Of a DNA stretch of 8,378 bases, positions 1 through 6,091 are shown in pieces (the stretch's first letter is position 1; every line of letters starts with the position of its first letter). The notes under the pieces were generated by a model. That model was not told where the DNA came from and searched no databases. It worked only from the letters and a program-made list of their open reading frames with translations. The stretch is from an uncultured Lachnospiraceae bacterium (GTDB lineage Bacteria > Bacillota > Clostridia > Lachnospirales > Lachnospiraceae). The translations under genes were made by a program, and so were the position numbers. The stretch is from NCBI GenBank assembly GCA_947175305.1, contig CAMWMO010000039.1, positions 1-8,378 on the forward strand, read 5' to 3'.

Positions 1-68
1 CCCATCTCCCCGCGAGGCCCCCCCCCCTCCCGCACATACCATTGCACCCCCCCCCCCCCCCCCCCCCC
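1..68. other. Low-complexity C-rich sequence, probable contig-end artefact
   Basis: This stretch is nearly all C, with an uninterrupted run of 22 C at 47-68 and shorter C runs before it. It occupies the place where the first dozen or so codons of glycogen synthase should lie. In-frame translation gives a proline run that does not resemble the family N-terminus, then switches abruptly to the conserved KTGGL motif at 72. Inference: this is assembly or read-end error, for instance poly-G calls from two-colour sequencing seen on the opposite strand, rather than biological sequence. A genuine C tract is the less likely alternative. Confidence 0.75.
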
Positions 69-1472
69 ACCAAAACGGGGGGATTGGCGGATGTGGTCGG
101 CTCCCTGCCCAAATGTATTGACAAAGAGTATTTTGACGTGCGGGTGATACTTCCCAAATACACCTGTATGAAACAGGAGATGAAGGATAAACTCACCTAC
201 AAGGCACATTTTTACATGGATTTCCACTGGAAGGAAGAGTATGTGGGTATTCTGGAAGCGGAAGTCGATGGCGTAAAGTATTATTTTATTGACAACGAGA
301 GCTATTTTAATGGTTTTCAGCCTTACAGTGACAACGCGTTGTTTGAGATTGAGAAGTATGCCTTTTTCTCTAAAGCGGCACTGTGTATTCTGCCTGTGAT
401 CGATTTCAGGCCGGATCTGATCCACTGCCATGACTGGCAGACAGGTCTGATCCCGGTGTATCTGAAAGAGCGTTTTCAGGGCGGAGAGTTCTATCGGGGC
501 ATTAAGACCGTTATGACGATCCATAACCTGAAATTCCAGGGAAAATGGAACGTGAAGGATGTCAAGGAGATCACGGGTCTGCCGGGATATTTCTTTACTT
601 CCGATAAGCTGGAGGCCTATAAGGATGCCAACCTCTTAAAGGGTGGTCTGGTCTATGCGGACGCAATCACCACGGTCAGCGATACCTATGCGGAGGAAAT
701 CAAAACGGCGTTTTACGGCGAGGGATTAAACGGACTGCTCTGTGCCAGAGCGAGGGATTTGCGCGGTATCGTGAACGGTGTTGATTATGAGGACTTTAAT
801 CCGGAGACGGATAAGCACATAGATTTCAAGTACAATGCGGTCAATTTCCGAAAGGAAAAGGTGAAGAACAAGCGTGCTCTGCAGGAGGAGCTGGGCTTAA
901 ATCAGGATGACAAGGCCATGATGATCGGTATCGTGTCGAGACTGACTGGGCAGAAGGGCTTCGACCTGATCGCTTACATAATGGATGAGTTGTGTCAGGA
1001 TAATGTGCAGATCGTAGTGCTCGGCACGGGCGAGGAGCAGTATGAGAACATGTTCCGCCACTTTGACTGGAAGTATCATGGCAAGGTATCGGCTAACATC
1101 TACTATTCCGATGCGCTCTCCCATAAGATCTATGCGGCCAGCGATGCATTCCTGATGCCGTCTCTCTTCGAGCCCTGCGGCTTGAGCCAGTTGATGTCTC
1201 TCCGCTATGGCACGGTTCCCATTGTGCGTGAGACCGGTGGCCTGAAGGATACGGTACAGCCCTACAATGAATATGAAGGGGTAGGCACCGGCTTCAGCTT
1301 CAGGAACTACAATGCCCATGAGATGTTGGGGACGATCCGGTATGCGGAGCATATCTATTACGATAAGAAGCGGGAGTGGAATAAGATCGTGGACAGAGGT
1401 ATGGCTGCGGACTTCTCTTGGCATGTATCGGCAAAGAAATATCAGGAAATGTATGACTGGCTGATTGGATAG
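69..1472 (+). CDS. glgA: Glycogen synthase (ADP-glucose type, GT5), 5'-truncated
   Basis: Transfers glucose from ADP-glucose to the growing alpha-1,4-glucan of glycogen in the cytoplasm. Family landmarks appear in order: the nucleotide-sugar-binding KTGGL at 72-86, HDWQTGL starting at 429, TIHNLKFQG near 520, a GIVNGVDY segment near 765-790, SRLTGQKG with its Arg at 939-941 and Lys at 954-956, and FEPCGL at 1167-1184 with the conserved Glu at 1170-1172, followed by the ETGGL segment. Both Rossmann lobes are therefore present. Only about the first 14 codons are missing, because the reading runs into the poly-C block; a TTG at 42 is in frame but not credible as the start. The gene ends with TAG five bases before the flippase gene, so the two are probably co-transcribed. 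No other glg genes are visible, and anything upstream lies outside the window. The assignment is very secure; only the start is unresolved. Confidence 0.96.
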   Translation, partial: TKTGGLADVVGSLPKCIDKEYFDVRVILPKYTCMKQEMKDKLTYKAHFYMDFHWKEEYVGILEAEVDGVKYYFIDNESYFNGFQPYSDNALFEIEKYAFFSKAALCILPVIDFRPDLIHCHDWQTGLIPVYLKERFQGGEFYRGIKTVMTIHNLKFQGKWNVKDVKEITGLPGYFFTSDKLEAYKDANLLKGGLVYADAITTVSDTYAEEIKTAFYGEGLNGLLCARARDLRGIVNGVDYEDFNPETDKHIDFKYNAVNFRKEKVKNKRALQEELGLNQDDKAMMIGIVSRLTGQKGFDLIAYIMDELCQDNVQIVVLGTGEEQYENMFRHFDWKYHGKVSANIYYSDALSHKIYAASDAFLMPSLFEPCGLSQLMSLRYGTVPIVRETGGLKDTVQPYNEYEGVGTGFSFRNYNAHEMLGTIRYAEHIYYDKKREWNKIVDRGMAADFSWHVSAKKYQEMYDWLIG

Positions 1473-1477
1473 GGGAC

Positions 1478-3208
1478 ATGGAACATCCGAACAAAAAAAA
1501 CACATTTGTGTTTCAGGCGGGCATCCTGGCAGCAGCCGGGATGCTCGTCAAAGTGATCAGCCTGATATACAGAAGTCCCCTCCTTTCCATCATCGGAATC
1601 GAGGGAAACGGGTATTACAGCGCGGCGATCAATATTTATACAATTATATTGTTGATTTCTTCCTACAGCATCCCCTCGGCTATTTCCAAGGTGATTGCCC
1701 AGAGGCTGGCGTTTAAGGAATACAGGAATGCACAGAAGGTTTTCGTCTGTGCACTTCTTTATGTGCTGATCGTGGGCGGTATTGCCTCGATCCTGACCTT
1801 TGTGGGAGCGCCTTATCTGGTAAGGAAAAATCCGAATGCGGTGGTGGCGCTCAGAGTGCTTTCACCGACTATCTTTTTTTCGGGGTTTTTAGGGGTGTTT
1901 CGTGGCTTCTTTCAGGCCCATGGATCTATGGTGCATACCTCTATCTCTCAGGTTTTGGAGCAGATTCTGAATGCTGCGGTCAGCATAGGCGCAGCGAAGT
2001 TTTTGATTGGGCTGGCGTCGGAGGATGATCTGACTGGTCGGGCAATCTACGGTTCGGCGGGTTCGGCATTGGGAACCGGCGCCGGCGTTCTGATCGGCCT
2101 TCTGTTTATGTTCGGCATGTACCGATTAAACAGCGGGATCATCAAAAGAAGAGTGGAGCGGGATAAGTCTCGGCATGAGGAGACCTATGGGGAGATCTTT
2201 AAGGTGATTTTTACCATTGTTACTCCTTTCATTCTCAGTACCTTTATCTATAACTGCACCACGGCGGTCAATATGACCATTTATTCTCATGCCATGGTGG
2301 ATTTTAAGAAAGTGGACGCGGTGCTGGCCAGCAATCACTATGGAATCTTTGCCACGCAGGCAGTGGCATTGGTGAATATTCCGGTGGCGATCGCCTCTGC
2401 CATGTCCTCGGCCATTATTCCAAATGTAGCGGCCTCCTATGTGAGAGGCACTCTGACACAGACCAGAAAACAGGTGACGAGGGCTGTGCAGATGACGATG
2501 CTCATTGCAATTCCGGCGGCGGTGGGAATGGCGGTGCTGCCTAAACCCATCATGCAGTTTATTTTTCCCCAGAAGGAATCTCTGGATATGGCTTCAGGAC
2601 TTTTGGCGGCTCTTGCAGTTACCATTGTGCTTTATGGCCTATCGACCTTGACCAATGCGGTGCTGCAGGGAATCGGCAAGGTCAATACGCCGGTGATCCA
2701 TGCGGCCATAGCGCTGGTGATCCAGGTGGCGGGGCTGATCGCCCTTTTGCTGTATACGGACCTTGGCCTCTACGCACTGGCGGTGGCAAACATCATTTAT
2801 TCTCTGGTAGTATGTGTGCTGAACCAGCTCTCTGTGAGAAAGCATCTGGAATATCGCATGGATGTGATGAAGCTCTTTGTAAAGCCGGGCTTTTCTGCGG
2901 CTGTGATGGGGGCAGTAGTCTATGGCGTTTACTATGGCCTGATGCTGCTTGTGCCCGTGAGCCGGGTGGTGCTGCTTGTGGCTATTGGCGTTGGTGTCTG
3001 TGTCTACGCGGCGGTGATGCTTCTGATCGGCGGAGTGCAGGAGGAAGAGCTTCTGGCATTTCCGAAAGGCAGGATGCTCGTCGCTATCGCTAAAAAATTA
3101 CATCTGTTATCAGATGGGCCGAAAAAAAAGAAAAAGGTTAAGCGGGTAAAGAAAAAGAAGAGAAAGCGGAGAAAGAAGCGCAAAAAAAAGGAGGAAGTGT
3201 CTCTGTGA
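1478..3208 (+). CDS. MurJ/SpoVB-like polysaccharide flippase (MOP superfamily) with poly-basic C-terminal tail
   Basis: A 576-residue polytopic membrane protein of the MVF/polysaccharide-biosynthesis branch of the MOP exporter superfamily, the group containing B. subtilis YtgP (MurJ) and SpoVB. Such proteins flip lipid-linked sugar precursors, such as lipid II or other undecaprenyl-linked units, across the cytoplasmic membrane. Hydrophobic segments run from about residue 12 to 530. Typical family stretches are the N-terminal Gln-Ala-Gly-Ile-Leu helix, the SPTIFFSGFLGVFRGFFQA segment near residue 130, and ISQVLEQ shortly after. Residues 549-571 are extremely basic, with 21 Lys/Arg of 23, then EEVSL and stop; this tail is absent from typical homologues I know. 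The start ATG has only a G-rich upstream stretch touching the glgA stop, so initiation may depend on translation of glgA. The 3' end overlaps the next gene by four bases. I cannot tell from sequence whether the substrate is lipid II, a capsule unit or a spore-related precursor. Confidence 0.9.
   Translation: MEHPNKKNTFVFQAGILAAAGMLVKVISLIYRSPLLSIIGIEGNGYYSAAINIYTIILLISSYSIPSAISKVIAQRLAFKEYRNAQKVFVCALLYVLIVGGIASILTFVGAPYLVRKNPNAVVALRVLSPTIFFSGFLGVFRGFFQAHGSMVHTSISQVLEQILNAAVSIGAAKFLIGLASEDDLTGRAIYGSAGSALGTGAGVLIGLLFMFGMYRLNSGIIKRRVERDKSRHEETYGEIFKVIFTIVTPFILSTFIYNCTTAVNMTIYSHAMVDFKKVDAVLASNHYGIFATQAVALVNIPVAIASAMSSAIIPNVAASYVRGTLTQTRKQVTRAVQMTMLIAIPAAVGMAVLPKPIMQFIFPQKESLDMASGLLAALAVTIVLYGLSTLTNAVLQGIGKVNTPVIHAAIALVIQVAGLIALLLYTDLGLYALAVANIIYSLVVCVLNQLSVRKHLEYRMDVMKLFVKPGFSAAVMGAVVYGVYYGLMLLVPVSRVVLLVAIGVGVCVYAAVMLLIGGVQEEELLAFPKGRMLVAIAKKLHLLSDGPKKKKKVKRVKKKKRKRRKKRKKKEEVSL
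3122..3190 (+). other. Purine-rich Lys/Arg tail-coding segment with two A8G tracts
   Basis: This segment encodes flippase residues 549-571 and is almost entirely A and G on the plus strand. It contains two runs of eight A followed by G, at 3122-3130 and 3182-3190. In the flippase frame both read as A_AAA_AAG, the classic bacterial -1 slippery heptamer, at 3124-3130 and 3184-3190. After a -1 slip at the first site a TAA stop follows at 3139-3141. After a slip at the second site the reading frame is that of the downstream gene and remains open. Whether slippage occurs is unknown. The homopolymers are also places where sequencing indels would be expected, although the frame is intact here. Confidence 0.6.
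3188..3194 (+). promoter_or_regulatory. Ribosome-binding site for the MBL lipoprotein, inside the flippase gene
   Basis: AAGGAGG, a near-perfect SD sequence, lies ten bases before the GTG at 3205. It sits entirely within the last codons of the flippase gene, coding the end of the Lys tail and the start of the EE pair. The site supports GTG 3205 as the start, giving a GTGA stop/start overlap and likely translational coupling. Confidence 0.8.
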
Positions 3209-4047
3209 GAGTGAGATGGCTGTTTTTGCTGCTCATGCTTTGCCTGACGGCAGCGCTTTTTGGCTGCGGGAAAGAGGAATCCCCGGACCTGTTAAGAATG
3301 ACCTTTCTGGATACGGGAAAATCGGACTGTATCGTGGTCGAAGCAGGGGAGCGCGTGGTGGTGAACGACGCAGCGGATGAGGACGATCAGGAGATGATCT
3401 GTGCGTTTCTGGACAGTCTGCAGACGCAGCGAATCGAGTATCTGATCTTAAGTCACTTTGACAAAGATCACATTGGCAGTGCGGCTAAACTGCTGCGGCG
3501 TTATGAGGTGGGCTGTGTGCTGATGCCGGACTATCAGGAGGATTCTGAGCCTTATCTTGCTCTTATGGAGGCTCTGCAGGAGACAGGCACCGAGAGCAGG
3601 CGACTGCGGGAGAATTATCAATTTTCCTTGGAAGGAATAGAGTTTTATGTGGATGCACCCCGTGAGGTATCTTACGAGAATGATAATAACTATTCTTTGA
3701 TAACACGTGTTACTTGTAATAGAAGCGAGATTCTTTTGATGGGAGACGCCCAGAAACAGCGGACGGAAGAGTTTTTAGAATCCTCTCATTTACCGCAGAA
3801 CTGTGATCTGATCAAGATGCCCCACCACGGGGATTACAATAAGAGACTGCGTGATTTGTTTGTGAAGGTGAGGCCGCGGTATGCCGTTTTTACGGCAGGA
3901 GCGGAGCGGAGCCGGGTGGAGGAGGAGACACTGACTCTTTTGGAGGCCTGCCGATGCGGCGCTTACTATACGGATGAGGGGACGGTCACAGTCACTTCGG
4001 ACGGGGTAAATCTGCAGGTGGATCAGGTAACAGTTTCGGAAAACTGA
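3205..4047 (+). CDS. Predicted lipoprotein with ComEC-like metallo-beta-lactamase domain
   Basis: A 280-residue protein starting at GTG. Residues 1-21 form a lipoprotein signal: basic N-terminus, a Leu-rich core and LFGC with the lipidated Cys at 21, predicting anchoring on the outer face of the membrane. The rest is a metallo-beta-lactamase-fold domain of the ComEC/Rec2 type. It has a DTGKSD segment (residues 36-41) corresponding to the DVGQGD of ComEC, metal-binding SHFDKDHIG (83-91; H84, D86, D88, H89), MGDA near residue 179 and a PHHGD motif near residue 206, all in the expected order. In ComEC this domain is proposed to degrade the non-transported DNA strand. This protein lacks the ComEC channel segments, so it is a stand-alone secreted hydrolase; nuclease or phosphodiesterase activity is inferred and the substrate is unknown. 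It is tightly coupled to the flippase. No separate promoter is seen. Confidence 0.85.
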   Translation: MRVRWLFLLLMLCLTAALFGCGKEESPDLLRMTFLDTGKSDCIVVEAGERVVVNDAADEDDQEMICAFLDSLQTQRIEYLILSHFDKDHIGSAAKLLRRYEVGCVLMPDYQEDSEPYLALMEALQETGTESRRLRENYQFSLEGIEFYVDAPREVSYENDNNYSLITRVTCNRSEILLMGDAQKQRTEEFLESSHLPQNCDLIKMPHHGDYNKRLRDLFVKVRPRYAVFTAGAERSRVEEETLTLLEACRCGAYYTDEGTVTVTSDGVNLQVDQVTVSEN

Positions 4048-4070
4048 TCCGTCAGCAGAACCGCCGGTTC
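4031..4070. repeat. Cluster of three short inverted repeats at the convergent gene junction
   Basis: Three small perfect hairpins lie almost end to end between the lipoprotein and rqcH stops: CAGTTT-CGGA-AAACTG (4031-4046), CTGA-TCCG-TCAG (4044-4055, sharing three bases with the first) and GAACC-GCC-GGTTC (4058-4070). On the minus strand the middle one is followed by TTTT. None has a proper T tract, so at best this is a weak bidirectional terminator. Confidence 0.35.
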
Positions 4071-5832
4071 AGGATAGCTCGGTCAGAGCAGAGATATCGG
4101 AATCTATCGCCATGGAGTAGTTTGTATAGTACACCACGAAGCCGGGCTTAGCGCCGGCTGGTTTTTTGACATGCTTTTTTTGGATGTAATCGATTTCTAC
4201 TTTATCCTGTTCGCGGCCTCTGGAATAGTAGGCGGCAAGCCTTGCGGCCTCCTCAAAGGCGCGGTCCGGAACTTCCTTTCCTTCTGTTTTCAGAATGACA
4301 TGGGAGCCGGGCATCTGCTTGGCGTGAAACCACCAGTCGCCTCCGGTGGCGAATTTAAAGGTGAGCTCATCATTCTGGAAATTATTTTTCCCAACATAGA
4401 GGTGGAAACCGTCGCTGCTCACATAGTGGAAGGGCTTGCTTGTGATCTTCGTCTTTTTGGAGCCGCCTTTCCGGCGGATATAACCGCTCTCGATCAGCTC
4501 TTCCCGAATCTGTACCAGATCTTCCTCCTGCATGGCGATGTCCAGAGCGGAGAGAATGGATTCCAGATGCTCGATCTCTTCTTTGACCTGTATGGTCAAT
4601 TCTGAGAGCGCCTCATAGGTTCTCTTCATTTTTCCATATTTATCAAAATATCTCTGGGCATTCTCTTGAGCAGTGAGAGTATCGTCCAGAGGGATGATTA
4701 CCGGCTCGCCGGTGTAGTAGTTGACAGCTTCCAGCGTTTTTGCGCCTGGCGCCGCACTGTAGCCGTAGGTGTTTAAAAGCTCTCCGTAAATCTTATAGGT
4801 ATCCCTTTTTTGTGTGTCCTTCATCTGGCGAAGCTGCAGGTCATATTTTTTCACATTGCGTTCCAGGGCGGTCTGTACGATCCGTCTTAGGTCGGTGGAT
4901 TTCTGTCGGATGCGGGTCACGGTTTCCCGCTCCGCATAGTAGCGCTCCAGCACACTGCTGATATTGAGGGAGGCGCAGCTTTCCTTGTCGCCGTAAAGTG
5001 TCAGGGGCAGTGCAGCAAACTCGATAGGAGTCTTGCCGTCGTAGATGATGACAGGGGAAAACGCCCCTGCGGCCACCTGTGCCATCATATCCGTGAATGC
5101 GGAAAAGACTGCGCGGAGAGCGTTTTCGTCTGTGTCTGCCAACGCCTTCGCGGGCAGGTCAGTGTCCACGCCGGCCCGGTAACAGATCTCCTGGGCAATG
5201 ACAGGAGAAAGGCCGGTATAAGTGGTGTAGAGCGCTTTGAAGAGCGGCATGGGTTTTTCCTGCATCTGCGCCATGAAGTTTACATAACTTGAATCCGTAT
5301 GATACGCCAAGGACAGAGGATTCTGTTTGTCCTGTGTCTGCGGGATAAAGTAGGGGCGGCCCGGCAGCACCTCCCTGACAGAGCTGACCATAGCGGAGAT
5401 ATGTTTGATACTGTCGATGATCTGATCGTTATCATCGCAGAAAATGATATTGCTGTGTTTGCCCATGATCTCCACGATGAGTTTCTTTTGACACAGATCG
5501 CCCATCTCGTTTAGGTGCTCCAGATCGATATGAATGATGCGCTCCAGTCCCGGCTGGGAGATGGCGGTGATGCGTGCGTTCTGCAGATGCTTGCGCAGGA
5601 GCATACAAAAGCTCGGCGCAGTCATGGGGCTTTGCCTGTTTTTCTCTGTCAGATAGACCAGAGGGAGAGAGGCGTCTGCGGATAGCAGCAGGCGGTACTG
5701 ACCGCCGTTATTCTTTATGGTGAGAAGAAGCGCATCGTTTTCCGGCTGGGCAATCTTATAAATGCGTCCGCCAAGGAGCGTCTCCTGTAATTCCTTTGTG
5801 ATATTTGCAATGGTGATGCCGTCAAAAGCCAT
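4069..5832 (-). CDS. rqcH: RqcH, ribosome quality control factor (NFACT family)
   Basis: Homologue of bacterial RqcH and eukaryotic NEMF/Rqc2 (older annotation: fibronectin-binding protein A). It binds split 50S subunits that carry stuck peptidyl-tRNA, recruits tRNA-Ala and drives C-terminal alanine tailing that marks the chain for degradation. The protein is 587 residues. The NFACT-N domain starts at MAFDGITIANI. A VREVLPGRPYF stretch and central coiled-coil-like charged helices follow. The C-terminal NFACT-R domain spans about 466-575, with YVGKNNFQND, DWWFHAKQMPGSH and HVKKPAGAKPG. The functional DR pair, D97-R98 in B. subtilis, reads E97-R98 here. The start at 5832 is chosen because MAFDG is the family N-terminus and AAAGGA lies upstream; an in-frame ATG at 5880 would add 16 atypical residues and lies across the promoter. 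It is convergent with the lipoprotein gene (21-base gap) and divergent from yicC. Confidence 0.95.
   Translation of the reverse strand: MAFDGITIANITKELQETLLGGRIYKIAQPENDALLLTIKNNGGQYRLLLSADASLPLVYLTEKNRQSPMTAPSFCMLLRKHLQNARITAISQPGLERIIHIDLEHLNEMGDLCQKKLIVEIMGKHSNIIFCDDNDQIIDSIKHISAMVSSVREVLPGRPYFIPQTQDKQNPLSLAYHTDSSYVNFMAQMQEKPMPLFKALYTTYTGLSPVIAQEICYRAGVDTDLPAKALADTDENALRAVFSAFTDMMAQVAAGAFSPVIIYDGKTPIEFAALPLTLYGDKESCASLNISSVLERYYAERETVTRIRQKSTDLRRIVQTALERNVKKYDLQLRQMKDTQKRDTYKIYGELLNTYGYSAAPGAKTLEAVNYYTGEPVIIPLDDTLTAQENAQRYFDKYGKMKRTYEALSELTIQVKEEIEHLESILSALDIAMQEEDLVQIREELIESGYIRRKGGSKKTKITSKPFHYVSSDGFHLYVGKNNFQNDELTFKFATGGDWWFHAKQMPGSHVILKTEGKEVPDRAFEEAARLAAYYSRGREQDKVEIDYIQKKHVKKPAGAKPGFVVYYTNYSMAIDSDISALTELS
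4140..4167 (+). terminator. Candidate intrinsic terminator for the left-hand operon, inside rqcH
   Basis: On the plus strand AGCCGG (4140-4145) pairs with CCGGCT (4154-4159). An inner GC/GC pairing closes a TTA loop and one G is bulged. After two G residues there is a run of six T (4162-4167), and another T run follows shortly. This has the form of a Rho-independent terminator about 93 bases past the lipoprotein stop. It overlaps the conserved KKPAGAKPG coding stretch of rqcH on the other strand, so the resemblance may be partly accidental. Confidence 0.4.
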
Positions 5833-5865
5833 AGTGTGTTCCGTCCTTTTTTTGTTTTGGTGTTT

Positions 5866-5874
5866 ATTATACCA
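5866..5874 (-). promoter_or_regulatory. Extended -10 promoter for rqcH
   Basis: On the minus strand TGGTATAAT forms a perfect -10 hexamer (TATAAT, 5866-5871) with the TGn extension (5872-5874). No good -35 is visible at 16-18 bases; the best 17-base candidate is a poor TTACGT. Extended -10 promoters can work without one. Transcription would begin near 5859, giving a leader of roughly 27 bases with the SD AAAGGA at 5845-5850. Confidence 0.65.
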
Positions 5875-5949
5875 CAACAAATGTCACAACGTAAAATAAT
5901 GATGAAAGAATTGTCCGATCAGGCGTGCTTGTGCCGGCCGGATAGCTTC

Positions 5950-5978
5950 TTGACTATTAAACTTCTTTCCTCTATAAT
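5950..5978 (+). promoter_or_regulatory. Sigma-A promoter for the yicC-remA-gmk-rpoZ-rimO operon
   Basis: TTGACT (5950-5955) and TATAAT (5973-5978) are separated by exactly 17 bases, matching the vegetative consensus in 11 of 12 positions. Transcription is expected to begin near 5985, leaving a leader of roughly 135 bases before the yicC start. An eight-base palindrome, CCGGCCGG, lies at 5934-5941 just upstream; a regulatory role for it is only a guess. The strength of the promoter fits a constitutive housekeeping operon. Confidence 0.85.
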
Positions 5979-6046
5979 AAAAACTGTATGCGTGGGTCTT
6001 TTTGCTATGTTATATAGAAAGATTGCGACAGCGTAAAACCTCGAAG

Positions 6047-6065
6047 GAGAATGCGGAGCATTCTC
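6047..6065 (+). promoter_or_regulatory. Leader hairpin 1 (eight-base-pair stem)
   Basis: GAGAATGC (6047-6054) pairs perfectly with GCATTCTC (6058-6065) around a GGA loop, in the untranslated leader of yicC. The left arm is part of AAGGAGAA (6044-6051), which is repeated exactly at the yicC SD (6100-6107). The right arm can therefore pair with either copy. No T run follows, so it is not a simple terminator. Function is unknown. Confidence 0.6.
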
Positions 6066-6067
6066 TG

Positions 6068-6091
6068 AATCGAGCGCGCGGGCGCTCGATT
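6068..6091 (+). promoter_or_regulatory. Leader hairpin 2 (ten-base-pair GC-rich stem)
   Basis: AATCGAGCGC (6068-6077) pairs perfectly with GCGCTCGATT (6082-6091) around a GCGG loop, starting two bases after hairpin 1 and ending just upstream of the yicC ribosome-binding site. Only a short T stretch follows, so termination is unlikely. It may stabilise the mRNA 5' end or bind a regulator; these are inferences. Confidence 0.6.

Noticed and set aside
42..68. TTG at 42 as the real start of glgA
   Set aside because: It leads into a proline run from the poly-C block, has no SD and does not match the family N-terminus.
897..1505. Long minus-strand open frame (about 200 codons) opposite glgA and the flippase start
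   Set aside because: It lies antisense to clearly conserved coding sequence, its translation resembles no family I know, and it shows no promoter or SD; it is a shadow of codon bias.
4171..4605. Plus-strand open frame inside rqcH
   Set aside because: It is antisense to the conserved NFACT-R domain and has no plausible SD or domain.
5833..5880. Longer rqcH start at 5880
   Set aside because: The extra 16 residues are atypical, and the coding start would lie upstream of the -10 element at 5866-5871.
5836..6036. Short plus-strand open frame across the rqcH-yicC intergenic region
   Set aside because: It spans both promoters, so it could not be made from the identified promoter, and its sequence shows nothing protein-like.
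6051..6068. Five-codon ORF ATG-to-TGA starting inside hairpin 1
   Set aside because: The SD-like AAGGAG lies only about one base before this ATG, which is too close for initiation.
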